In this document: one piece after another, positions 1-7,499 of the stretch
Position numbering within the stretch: position 1 is the stretch's first letter
How the letters are laid out: the number at the start of each line of letters is the position of its first letter
NCBI RefSeq assembly: GCF_016798245.1
Contig: NZ_JAEUZA010000003.1
Span: 124,001-188,000, forward strand
Direction of reading: 5' to 3'
Source: Alkalicoccobacillus gibsonii
Lineage (GTDB): Bacteria; Bacillota; Bacilli; Bacillales; Bacillaceae_D
Length of the DNA: 64,000 nucleotides
Program-made: the position numbers and the translations under genes
Notes under the pieces: generated by a model
Databases searched by the model: none
Told to the model about the DNA's origin: nothing
Seen by the model: only the letters and a program-made list of their open reading frames with translations

Positions 1-286
1 AAGAGGACAGTCTTATGGCGAGCAAGACGGTAAGTTAAAACAAAAATATATAGTTGAGTTAAAAGAAGCGGGTTTCACATCGATTGTAGAACTAGAATAC
101 AACGCATCAGAATACTATAAAAGGGAAGAGGATCTGCTATTCCTCTTAAACCACACGCCAATAATCCCTAACTTTCTTGACGATCCAAATGATTTAGATC
201 GATTCAATCAATTCGTTCAAGCAAATAAAACAAAAAAGGGAATATGCACGAACTCAAAACGTTTTTTACTTATTGCTACTAATTAA
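1..286 (+). CDS. C-terminal fragment, probable class I SAM-dependent methyltransferase
   Basis: An open frame runs from the window edge (codons in phase from base 2) to a TAA at 284-286, so only about 94 C-terminal residues are present. The visible part contains 'LKEAGFTSIVELEYNASEYY' and ends 'KRFLLIATN'. An alpha-beta-alpha pattern closing in a hydrophobic strand is typical of the last part of class I methyltransferases, where 'GF..v' introduces the final strands. The glycine-rich SAM motif would lie outside the window, so the assignment is an inference from the tail only. It lies 15 bp upstream of a GNAT gene and may share its transcript. Confidence 0.45.
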   Translation, partial: RGQSYGEQDGKLKQKYIVELKEAGFTSIVELEYNASEYYKREEDLLFLLNHTPIIPNFLDDPNDLDRFNQFVQANKTKKGICTNSKRFLLIATN

Positions 287-301
287 TTTCAGGAGGGCCT
301 T

Positions 302-1132
302 ATGATCATAGAACTGAACAAAAACCAGTTTCAAACGTGTCTTAGGTTACTTCAAGAGGATGGATTAGCAGAAGGTAGAGCCGTAATATACGGGACAAGT
401 CCCGGGCGAGTATTTGTAGATAACCTTGATCAGCCGAAGACCGGAATCGTATGGCTTTATTCAAACGATGGGTTTATCTTTTTTGGAGACGCGGAGAATG
501 TCCCCTTTAATCAAGCATTAAATGAATTTATTAACCAAACGATTAAACCAGAGGCTAAAAAGGTTGGTTTAGAATGGTTCGAAGCTTTGGGGTATCACCC
601 GGGATGGAATCAAACCTTTGAAAGAGTGTTTCAGCATCGAACCATTGGCAGCTGGAATCAAAGAGTCTACCTATTAGGAGAAGGATCGTTTGTTGAGCCT
701 GAGAAGGAGCATATTCCGGAAACCTTTCAATGCGTGAAACTCAATCGAGATATATTAAGCAATAACAAAATCAAAAATCTTCCTCAACTGAAGGAAGAAA
801 TACTGGAATTTTGGCCATCGATCCATTCATTTCTTCATCACGGCTTAGGTTATTGCATGATCTATGAGCATGAGATTGTGAGCTACTGCTTTTCTGGGTA
901 TGTGGCTGGAAATGTACATTGTATGGGAGTGGAGACCTACAAACCATATCGAGGCCGTGGCTTTGCTAAACATGTAGCCGCAGCATTTATAAAAGAATGT
1001 CTAGATTCGAACAAAATACCTTATTGGGACTGTATGGAGACGAACCTTGCATCTGTTGCCGTTGCTGAAAAATTGGGCTTTAAGCAACAGTTTGACTATC
1101 AGGGATATGACTTCTCTTTGAAGGAACAGTAA
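302..1132 (+). CDS. GNAT family N-acetyltransferase (GNAT_acetyltran, ZmaR-like type)
   Basis: 276 residues, starting at ATG with AGGAGGGC just upstream. The long N-terminal half and C-terminal catalytic domain match the roughly 265-residue GNAT_acetyltran family (Pfam PF12746). The acetyl-CoA loop R-G-R-G-F-A-K-H lies near residue 217, followed by the 'N.AS..vAeKLGF' segment that closes GNAT folds. It probably transfers an acetyl group from acetyl-CoA to a small amine; the substrate cannot be read from the sequence. A second GNAT gene starts 13 bp downstream, so the two are probably co-transcribed. Confidence 0.8.
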   Translation: MIIELNKNQFQTCLRLLQEDGLAEGRAVIYGTSPGRVFVDNLDQPKTGIVWLYSNDGFIFFGDAENVPFNQALNEFINQTIKPEAKKVGLEWFEALGYHPGWNQTFERVFQHRTIGSWNQRVYLLGEGSFVEPEKEHIPETFQCVKLNRDILSNNKIKNLPQLKEEILEFWPSIHSFLHHGLGYCMIYEHEIVSYCFSGYVAGNVHCMGVETYKPYRGRGFAKHVAAAFIKECLDSNKIPYWDCMETNLASVAVAEKLGFKQQFDYQGYDFSLKEQ

Positions 1133-1145
1133 TAGGGGGCCACGT

Positions 1146-1541
1146 ATGCCATTTGCTGCAAAAATAAATCTATCATTAGAACAACATGAAGTACCAGAAC
1201 TAAGAGAAAGCGTAGGCTGGAATAGAAGAGATCAAGATTACCCCCTACTATTTGAACGGTGCCAGTTTTGGGCGGGAGTAAAAGATGATACAGGGAAATT
1301 AATCGCATTTGGATATATATGTGGAATGGGTTTAGAACACGGATATATGGAAGACATTATCGTTCATCCACATTATCAAAGGTTAAGGTTAGGATTAAAG
1401 ATTGTAAACGAGTTACTAGTAGAAGCAGAAAGAACGGGGATAGAGATTGTAACCGTCACGTTTGCAGAAGAGAACACCAAGTTCTACGAGCGAGCTGGAT
1501 TTATGAAAGGGAAGAGTGGAGTTTGGAGTTTGGGGAGGTAG
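1146..1541 (+). CDS. GNAT family N-acetyltransferase, short
   Basis: 131 residues, ATG start behind a GGGGG ribosome site, 13 bp after the upstream GNAT gene. The GNAT core is visible: strand 'EDIIVHPHYQ', the CoA loop at residues 78-83, and the C-terminal 'FAEENTKFYERAGFMKG'. The CoA loop reads Q-R-L-R-L-G, whereas the family consensus is Q/R-x-x-G-x-G/A, so the first glycine is an arginine. This may weaken acetyl-CoA binding or reflect a divergent subgroup. Closest general type is the YjcF/ElaA-like small GNATs; the substrate is unknown. Confidence 0.72.
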   Translation: MPFAAKINLSLEQHEVPELRESVGWNRRDQDYPLLFERCQFWAGVKDDTGKLIAFGYICGMGLEHGYMEDIIVHPHYQRLRLGLKIVNELLVEAERTGIEIVTVTFAEENTKFYERAGFMKGKSGVWSLGR

Positions 1542-1551
1542 GCTCCTAACC

Positions 1552-2070
1552 TCACCGAACAGGCTCCACCTTGTAAAAGCCTCTGTAGAACTTAGAGTGC
1601 CGTGGCTTCCTAAGAATTAGGACAGAGTTAAAAATATCTGAAGCAGAGTAGAGTGTATTTATCCAACAGATGAAGAGAAGGATGATTTGAAATTCTCCCG
1701 AAGTAAAGAAGCTTAGAAGTCCAGGGATGAATGATAATAAGATAAAAGGCAAACTCATAAATAAGAAGAATCGTGGTTTGGATAAGACCGCATTTGTATG
1801 TAACCAAAAGAAAATCCCTTTAAACGTTATACTCATATCCCCTTTCTTATAAACCGTAACGATGTGTAGCCACTCATGGACAACGAAGGTGCTGATTCCT
1901 ATAAGGATTAGGAAGAATATGTTGAGTTTGGAGAAGCCAAGCTCCATCTGAAAAGGAATAGAAAGAACGAGAAACTGAAAAACATAAACAAATTTCATAT
2001 AATGCTGCCGAAACCACACATTTTGGATGAATGGCGTCCATTCTGATCTATTTAACTCGAGTTGAGGCAA
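1552..2070 (-). CDS. DUF3267 family membrane zincin (putative metallopeptidase)
   Basis: 172 residues from a TTG start at 2070. HEWLH at residues 65-69 is a zinc-binding HExxH motif inside a hydrophobic segment, flanked by four likely membrane helices. This layout matches the DUF3267 putative zincin peptidase family (PF11667), common in Bacillus. The ribosome site for the TTG is weak. The same frame stays open about nine codons further upstream without an ATG/GTG/TTG, so the exact start is uncertain. Its 3' end faces the GNAT pair (convergent, 10 bp apart). Substrate unknown. Confidence 0.7.
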   Translation of the reverse strand: MPQLELNRSEWTPFIQNVWFRQHYMKFVYVFQFLVLSIPFQMELGFSKLNIFFLILIGISTFVVHEWLHIVTVYKKGDMSITFKGIFFWLHTNAVLSKPRFFLFMSLPFILLSFIPGLLSFFTSGEFQIILLFICWINTLYSASDIFNSVLILRKPRHSKFYRGFYKVEPVR

Positions 2071-2114
2071 GTGGCGAAACCAATAAATGATAAAAATCCC
2101 CCCATTTTTGTATT

Positions 2115-2616
2115 AGCAAGAACAATTATGCTTGCACCAAGCTCTTAGTGTTAGAAAGCAAGAAACTAAAGGCGTTAGCAAGAAAAATAGGAAATTAACC
2201 AAGCCCAGAGCGTGTTCAAGTAAGAAGCAAGGGTCGATAGCAAGGAGATAGAAAGTAATAGCAAGACGGGACCTCGTTTAGCAAGAAAGCTGAAGCTAGT
2301 ACCAAGAAGAAATATACCGGTACCAAGGAAACCAGACCCTCAAGCAAGAACTCTGCTTTTAGTAAGCGGAAGGGCAGAAATACTAAGAAGGATGAACTTC
2401 CAACCAAGCTCCAAGTTTAATCAAACAAGAAGAAAGAGATGATACCAAGAAAATTTGAAGTTTTACCAAGCTCAGAGCGTATTCCATCAAAATACAGGCG
2501 CTGATAGCAAGGACACAGTAGGCAACATCAAGCTGGGCCCCCTCTCAGTAAGAACTTCTATGTGTAAAACAAGAAGATCAACCTCTCCATCAAGACCGTC
2601 CAATCATTTACCAAGA
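2115..2616. repeat. Phased degenerate array, family A (ACCAAGA-type, about 25 units, 20.6-bp period)
   Basis: Cores of the form A(C/G)CAAG(A/C) or close variants start at 2115, 2136, 2157, 2177, 2198, 2219, 2239, 2260, 2280, 2301, 2322, 2343, 2361, 2382, 2403, 2424, 2444, 2465, 2486, 2506, 2527, 2547, 2568, 2589 and 2610. Nearly every step is 20 or 21 bp (mean 20.6). The roughly 14 bp between cores is not conserved, which distinguishes this from an ordinary tandem repeat or a CRISPR. It occupies the divergent interval between a DUF3267 gene and an alcohol dehydrogenase gene. The same motif recurs at 40965-41117 and 51610-51637. Confidence 0.85.
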
Positions 2617-2770
2617 ACAGTCATCTAAGATACTCTACAAGCTCCCTCAATAATCTAAACATCCATAATAACTGTAATCATTAATCTAAACTTAGGTATT
2701 AGTTTACAGTAAATTTGATAATTTTGTCATTTAAATGAATGAAATGTCCCGAATATAACGTGCTAATCAG

Positions 2771-2799
2771 TTGTTTAAAATAACCCATTTACGTATAAT
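2771..2799 (+). promoter_or_regulatory. Sigma-A-type promoter of the alcohol dehydrogenase gene
   Basis: TTGTTT at 2771-2776 and a perfect TATAAT at 2794-2799 are separated by 17 bp, giving a transcript start near 2806, about 50 bp before the ADH start codon. The interval 2617-2770 between this promoter and the repeat array is AT-rich and shows nothing else I can name. Confidence 0.7.
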
Positions 2800-2856
2800 A
2801 AGTATAAGATTCGACAAATTTTTTAAAATTGGGTTTAAAGGGGTCAACGACTTACT

Positions 2857-3870
2857 ATGAAGGCACTAATGTATTATGGGGCGAAGAATGTAAAAGTAGA
2901 AGATGTAAAGGAACAGGAGGTCGTTCATGATTCGGTAAAAGTTAAAGTAAAATATGCTGGTATCTGTGGAACAGACCTACATGAGTACCTTCATAAAAAC
3001 TTCGTTACAGCGGATCAAATGATTTTAGGTCATGAATTTACAGGTGAAATTGTTGAAGTAGGAGAAAGTGTTTCAAAATTCAAAGCAGGTGACCGAGTGG
3101 CTATCGAACCAATCTGGGGCTGTGGTGAATGTGACACGTGTAAAACTGGAAACTACAATATCTGTGCAAATATGAAATCATACGGAATTCATGAAAACGG
3201 TGGCTTTGCTGAGTATGTAGTCGTGAAGGAATCAAACGTCTTTGCTTTACCGGATACACTTAGCTTTGAGCGTGCTGCCTTACTTGAACCGATCGCTGTA
3301 GTCCTTCAGGCTATCCGTAAAAGTTCATTTAAAATTGGTGACAGTGTAGCGTTATTCGGTGCAGGACCGATTGGACTTTTACTCTCCGAATGCTTAAGAG
3401 CTGCTGGTGCGAGCAAGATATTTGTTGCGGAAGTTAGTGATGAGCGCAGAGAACTCGCGTTGAAAATGGGTGCGGATGTTGTACTGAATCCTGTAAAAGA
3501 AGATGTCGCTCAAATCATTAAAGATAGCACAAATGGTGGGGTGGATGTTTCATTTGATGTAGCTGGAATCGAAGCTACGTTTAACCAGTCACTCGATGTA
3601 GTGAAGCCAAATGGAGAATTTATGATCGTAAGTATCTTTGCTGAAGCGATTAAATATCAACCAACACTTCAAGTAGTAGGCGAAAAGAGAATCAATTCTT
3701 CTCTTGGGTACAACAACATCTTTCCTCAAGCAATTGATCTCTTATCAAAGGGATCATTAAATGTTGATTCAGTTATTACAAGCATCATTGATTTAGATGA
3801 TATCGTTGAAGAAGGACTTGAGAAGTTAATTAACGATAAAAAGCAATGTAAGATCCTTGTAAAACCATAA
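2857..3870 (+). CDS. Zinc-dependent alcohol dehydrogenase, (R,R)-butanediol dehydrogenase-like
   Basis: 337 residues. A classic medium-chain zinc ADH: catalytic-zinc ligands C37 and H59-E60 with E144, structural-zinc cysteines C89, C92, C95 and C103, and the NAD(P) Rossmann motif GAGPIG at 168-173. The sequence resembles 2,3-butanediol dehydrogenases (BdhA) and the L-threonine/sorbitol dehydrogenase group; the exact substrate is inferred. AAAGGGG lies about 13 bp before the ATG, an unusually long spacing. It is monocistronic between a sigma-A promoter and a terminator. A paralogue lies at 16260-17300 on the other strand. Confidence 0.85.
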   Translation: MKALMYYGAKNVKVEDVKEQEVVHDSVKVKVKYAGICGTDLHEYLHKNFVTADQMILGHEFTGEIVEVGESVSKFKAGDRVAIEPIWGCGECDTCKTGNYNICANMKSYGIHENGGFAEYVVVKESNVFALPDTLSFERAALLEPIAVVLQAIRKSSFKIGDSVALFGAGPIGLLLSECLRAAGASKIFVAEVSDERRELALKMGADVVLNPVKEDVAQIIKDSTNGGVDVSFDVAGIEATFNQSLDVVKPNGEFMIVSIFAEAIKYQPTLQVVGEKRINSSLGYNNIFPQAIDLLSKGSLNVDSVITSIIDLDDIVEEGLEKLINDKKQCKILVKP

Positions 3871-3880
3871 GTGATGGCAA

Positions 3881-3917
3881 AGGCTTAGTTAGTAAACATC
3901 TAACTGAGTCTTTTTTT
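3881..3917 (+). terminator. Rho-independent terminator after the ADH gene
   Basis: An inverted repeat, GGCTTAGTTAG then CTAACTGAGTC across a short loop, is followed by seven T residues. Confidence 0.8.
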
Positions 3918-3981
3918 GATTATACTAACCTATTATTAGCATATATGAGATATACTGGTGGTGCAGAAGGAGTGAACACAT

Positions 3982-4317
3982 GTGAAGAGAAGGATGAAAC
4001 AAATACTGATATTTGGAGCACTGTTACTCATCATATGTCTCACCCCAATATTTATCCTTTTGTATTCCTTGAAAAATCCGGAGCAAGAGCAATTAGAGCA
4101 TAGCGTCTCTCCTAATAATATAAATGAGGTTGAGGTCATTGTGATTTACGATTTTCCAGATCCAGTTTTTGAAATAAGATATGGTCAAGAAACAATTGAA
4201 TTCACAAAGAAGCGAGAAGACATATCCATCTATTGGGAGGACGATTATAAAGCGTTTGTTCGTTTAGAGGGTCGTGTAGGGGAAGAACCACGCATCTTTG
4301 TACTTACATTTGATTAG
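3982..4317 (+). CDS. Hypothetical membrane-anchored protein
   Basis: 111 residues from GTG at 3982, chosen because AGAAGGAG ends nine bases upstream. A basic start (MKRRMK) and one hydrophobic helix (about residues 7-28) indicate an N-terminal anchor or uncleaved signal. The remaining roughly 80 residues are acidic and beta-rich ('EVEVIVIYDFPDPVFEIRYG') and should face the outside. There is no cysteine lipobox. I do not recognise the family. It precedes an esterase gene by 38 bp and could be in the same operon. Confidence 0.6.
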   Translation: MKRRMKQILIFGALLLIICLTPIFILLYSLKNPEQEQLEHSVSPNNINEVEVIVIYDFPDPVFEIRYGQETIEFTKKREDISIYWEDDYKAFVRLEGRVGEEPRIFVLTFD

Positions 4318-4355
4318 GGGTGCATTGTTCAAAACAGACATGAAGGGAGATTCAC

Positions 4356-5141
4356 ATGAAACAAATCCAGTTTGATTATGAAGTTGGCGAAATTACCTAT
4401 AAGGTAGTGGGGGATCGTCATTTAACCTTATATACATTTGAACCTCCGTTCGAAACCACTCATCGTCCTGCCATTCTGTTTTTTAACGGTGGCAGCTTTA
4501 AAAAAGATCCGAAGTTGCCCAGTCAGTTTCAGCATCAGGCTCACTATTTTTCAACAATAGGTATGCTTGCCATTTGTGTAGATTATCGAAATGGAGCAGA
4601 TGAAGGGTTTACTCCACCGCAAGCGATAAGTGATGTGCAATTCGCTGTACGCTATGTGAGAAAAAATGCAATCGAATTAGGTGTAGATCCGAATAATATC
4701 ATTGTTTGTGGCTCTTCGGCAGGTGGGTATATCACCGTTTCGTCGATTATGTTCACGGATTTGGATGATGAACAAGAGTCTGACCAAGATGTAGATCATG
4801 TGCCGAATCATTTCATCGTTTTCTCGGCAGACATGGACGGGGTGGACATTATGAGACGAAGATATCCCGATCTAGTTGATCAAGCAACTGCTTTTTCGCC
4901 TTTGCATCATATAAAAAAGAGCTTACCGGACACTCTTTGGATTTGTGGAACGGGAGACGATTTGTGTGAGCAAAATAAACGATTTGTAGAAGATATGAAC
5001 CAGGCTGGGAACCGTATTGAATTTAAAACATATGAAGGGATGGAACATGGATTTTTTAATTATGGAAAGCATGAAAATACATATTTTGAACGAACGAAAG
5101 ATGACATCGAGGCGTACCTTCGGAGGAAGAGTTTAATTTAA
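4356..5141 (+). CDS. Alpha/beta-hydrolase, acetyl-esterase (HSL/abhydrolase_3) type
   Basis: 261 residues, cytoplasmic. The nucleophile elbow G-S-S-A-G places the catalytic serine at S121. A catalytic Asp at 201 or 202 ('GTGDDLCE') and His231 ('GMEHGFFN') complete the triad. The oxyanion motif reads N-G-G-S at 44-47 instead of the usual HGGG of hormone-sensitive-lipase esterases. Family members hydrolyse short acyl esters or acetylated sugars; the substrate here is unknown. The start codon follows GAAGGGAG. The next gene starts 16 bp downstream, suggesting co-transcription. Confidence 0.82.
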   Translation: MKQIQFDYEVGEITYKVVGDRHLTLYTFEPPFETTHRPAILFFNGGSFKKDPKLPSQFQHQAHYFSTIGMLAICVDYRNGADEGFTPPQAISDVQFAVRYVRKNAIELGVDPNNIIVCGSSAGGYITVSSIMFTDLDDEQESDQDVDHVPNHFIVFSADMDGVDIMRRRYPDLVDQATAFSPLHHIKKSLPDTLWICGTGDDLCEQNKRFVEDMNQAGNRIEFKTYEGMEHGFFNYGKHENTYFERTKDDIEAYLRRKSLI

Positions 5142-5156
5142 TGGAGGCGAAGTACA

Positions 5157-5921
5157 TTGAAAAACATTTTCGAATCAAATTTCCAAAAATATGAGAACCC
5201 TGCACAATATGACACATTACATGAGTCTTATCAGGATGACTTGTTATATATAATGGAGCATGCACAAAAGATTCAATCGCCTATCATTGACCTAGCATGT
5301 GGCACAGGGAGGCTAACGATCCCGATGTCAAAGCAAGGTCTACATGTAATAGGAGTTGATCTGCATGAAGGGATGTTAAATCGAGCTAGGAAAAAGGCTA
5401 TAGATGAAGATCTACAGATTCAATTCGAGCAGCAGGACTGCACCGAGCTGAATCTTGATACAAAATCTCCACTTATTTTTATGACAGGCAATTCGTTTCA
5501 ACATTTTCTAACAAATGAAAGCCAGGACAAATTGCTTCAATCAGTAAGCAGGCACCTAAAATCAGGTGGGGAGTTTATTTTTGATACAAGAAATCCAGTT
5601 CTAACTGAATTAAGTATTGATGATGTTAGTGAAAACGTTGAATTCATCAACGGGGAAAGGAAAGAAGTAAACCATACAGAAACCTACAATCACTCCACAC
5701 AAATCTTACACTGCACGACGCAGACTACTTGGGAAAAGGATGAAGAGACTTTTCACACAGAAAAAGAATCGATCTCCTTACGCTATACGTACCCAATGGA
5801 GCTGAAGAGATTATTAGAAGCTCATGGATTTGAACTGGTTCATTTGTATGGTACGTGGAAGAAGCTAGAGTTCACTAAGGATAGTCCGCAGATGATTGTT
5901 CATTGTAGGAAAAGAGGGTAA
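5157..5921 (+). CDS. Class I SAM-dependent methyltransferase
   Basis: 254 residues from TTG at 5157, preceded by GGAGGCGA with six-base spacing; the nearby ATG at 5141 is in another frame. SAM motif I is D-L-A-C-G-T-G at 45-51, motif II is around 'VIGVDLHEGML', and a 'LKSGGEFIFDTRNP' strand follows. The C-terminal half ('TTWEKDEETF...') resembles the YqeM/methyltransferase-25 group. Substrate unknown. It is linked tightly to the esterase upstream and to a small membrane-protein gene downstream. Confidence 0.8.
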   Translation: MKNIFESNFQKYENPAQYDTLHESYQDDLLYIMEHAQKIQSPIIDLACGTGRLTIPMSKQGLHVIGVDLHEGMLNRARKKAIDEDLQIQFEQQDCTELNLDTKSPLIFMTGNSFQHFLTNESQDKLLQSVSRHLKSGGEFIFDTRNPVLTELSIDDVSENVEFINGERKEVNHTETYNHSTQILHCTTQTTWEKDEETFHTEKESISLRYTYPMELKRLLEAHGFELVHLYGTWKKLEFTKDSPQMIVHCRKRG

Positions 5922-5922
5922 A

Positions 5923-6183
5923 ATGACAGCATTTCAATTAGACAAACATACAGACCGGTCGCGGCTATGTTTTCTTATACTATCAATTATACTTGCGTAT
6001 GCTTATTTCGATAATGATCGGAGTTCCATATACTTTATATTCTCAATGACGGTGCTTGCTTTTTCTGATGCAAATAAAGCAGATAGCAAGATCCTAAGAA
6101 TCTGTGTATTTACAACATTCGGAGTCTATATATCATGGACACTTTTCGTAGTTATTCGTTGGTTTTCTGAACTATTCTTCTAA
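5923..6183 (+). CDS. Small membrane protein, unknown
   Basis: 86 residues from ATG at 5923, preceded by AGAGGG; it begins one base after the methyltransferase stop codon. Three hydrophobic stretches ('LCFLILSIILAYAYF', 'SIYFIFSMTVLAF' and a C-terminal helix) suggest two to three membrane helices. No family recognised. The tight spacing suggests translational coupling to the methyltransferase. Confidence 0.55.
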   Translation: MTAFQLDKHTDRSRLCFLILSIILAYAYFDNDRSSIYFIFSMTVLAFSDANKADSKILRICVFTTFGVYISWTLFVVIRWFSELFF

Positions 6184-6303
6184 TTAATCAGGACTTACGG
6201 GTTAGTGTGATTTTGCTGTTGGATATATTTAAAGTCCTTGTTTATCTCTAATGTTCTAAATCTCTGAAAAACATTCAAAATTAATAAAATCTATACCTAC
6301 AAA

Positions 6304-6337
6304 AAACTCGACCCTACATTCAGTCGAGTTTCTTTTT
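6304..6337. terminator. Bidirectional terminator between the esterase operon and ytvA
   Basis: The inverted repeat ACTCGAC / GTCGAGT has a ten-base loop with an A-run on one side and a T-run on the other, so it works on both strands. The ytvA stop codon lies inside the hairpin. Confidence 0.8.
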
Positions 6338-7117
6338 TTCTTCTTCAATCAAACTTTGAACTACTTCTTGAACAGAGCCAGCAGTTTGTAGATTGTTATA
6401 AAGCAGATCCTTCGTTTGAAGAATATCCATGGCAATCGTGGAAGACATACCCGTTATAATTAAGTTTGCTCCTTGCATGCGAATGACGTCTTTAAGCGTA
6501 ACTAAATCTGTTAAAAGGAAGTCGCTGGCATTGGTGACTCCCGACAAATCCGCAATAATCGTCGTTAGCCTGCGATCCACAATTTCTTCGGTTGTGATGG
6601 TTAAGATATGGTTGAATCGCTCCTGATTCACCTTTCCGATTAAAGGTAGAACAGCAACCCCTTTGAATACGGGAACAATTGGACATGCCAGACTTGCAAT
6701 CTCCTGCTGTGAGCCGAGAAGCTCGCGTTCAATCTCTTTCTCCCGTGTTACGTCTTTTTGTACACCAATAAAGAAATGTTTCTTTTCTTCTTCAATATAC
6801 AAATGGTCAACCGTCAAACTGTTCCAAAATCCTTCGCCAGACTTTTTGTAGTTATACAAAGTGACAGAACAGGACTCATTCGCTTTAATAGAATCTCTTA
6901 GCCTTTTTACTTCGCTCTGATCGGTTTCTTCTCCTTGGAGGAAGCGACAGTTTTGACCAATGATGTCGGATGATGCGTATCCTGTCATCTCATAGAATCC
7001 TTGGTTTGCGTATATAATCGGATTGTCATCTAGTTGAGGATCTGTGATTAATACACCGGCTCTCGTGTAGTCTAATGCTTTGAATAGAAGTTCTTTGTTA
7101 GTAATAGTGTTAATCAT
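6320..7117 (-). CDS. ytvA: Blue-light photoreceptor, LOV-STAS protein (YtvA-like)
   Basis: 265 residues from ATG at 7117; a GTG six bases earlier lies inside the GGAGGTG ribosome site and is less likely. The N-terminal LOV/PAS domain has the flavin motif GQNCRFLQG, with the photoactive cysteine at C57. It continues through 'NYKKSGEGFWN' and 'FIGVQKDVT'. The C-terminal STAS domain (about 140-262) retains 'IIADLSGV'. Order, length and motifs match B. subtilis YtvA/PfyP, which binds FMN, senses blue light and feeds the stressosome that activates sigma-B. The stressosome link here is by homology. A 55-residue gene precedes it in the same direction. Confidence 0.92.
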   Translation of the reverse strand: MINTITNKELLFKALDYTRAGVLITDPQLDDNPIIYANQGFYEMTGYASSDIIGQNCRFLQGEETDQSEVKRLRDSIKANESCSVTLYNYKKSGEGFWNSLTVDHLYIEEEKKHFFIGVQKDVTREKEIERELLGSQQEIASLACPIVPVFKGVAVLPLIGKVNQERFNHILTITTEEIVDRRLTTIIADLSGVTNASDFLLTDLVTLKDVIRMQGANLIITGMSSTIAMDILQTKDLLYNNLQTAGSVQEVVQSLIEEEKKKLD

Positions 7118-7159
7118 AGACACCTCCGTTATTCTGTTCTCTTTGAACTTAAGGCTGTA

Positions 7160-7327
7160 CTACTTGTTGCCCTCCACGTTTATCTCCTCAATCGCCTTTT
7201 CAAGTTGATGAATATCTTCATCAAGGGTTACCGCGAATAAGGGGCAATCCTGACGCGCTCTCACTCGTAATCTTTTAAGAAACGTAAGTTCACGATGGAA
7301 TAGCTCTTTTTCGAAAAGTAGGATCAT
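7160..7327 (-). CDS. Small hypothetical protein encoded ahead of ytvA
   Basis: 55 residues from ATG at 7327, preceded by GAGGAGGA; a longer in-frame start lacks a ribosome site. It is charged and largely helical ('FEKELFHRELTFLKRLRVRA...LEKAIEEINV') with a single cysteine and no membrane segment. I do not recognise the family. It ends 42 bp before ytvA on the same strand, so the two are probably co-transcribed and it may act with the photoreceptor; that link is context only. Confidence 0.6.
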   Translation of the reverse strand: MILLFEKELFHRELTFLKRLRVRARQDCPLFAVTLDEDIHQLEKAIEEINVEGNK

Positions 7328-7499
7328 AGATATCCTCCTCACCGTTGTTAGGTTGATACCCACATAGCATGTTTTCCCAAATCTACACGTCTGAACCTTT
7401 TATTCGGAAACTATTTGCGTTTATTTGTAGGGGAGTTGGGTATATGACGAAAACTCATGTATGATATAGGGAAGAGTGTAGAATTGGAGGCATCAATAA

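Noticed and set aside
2216-2407. 63-codon minus-strand frame inside the family-A array
   Set aside because: It is a hydrophobic-looking by-product of the periodic CTTG/TTGC cores; it lacks a ribosome site and does not cover the array as a whole.
2115-2616. Possible CRISPR array
   Set aside because: Only 6-7 bases per unit are conserved, the period is about 21 bp rather than 60-75 bp, there are no unique 30-bp spacers, and no cas genes occur in the window.
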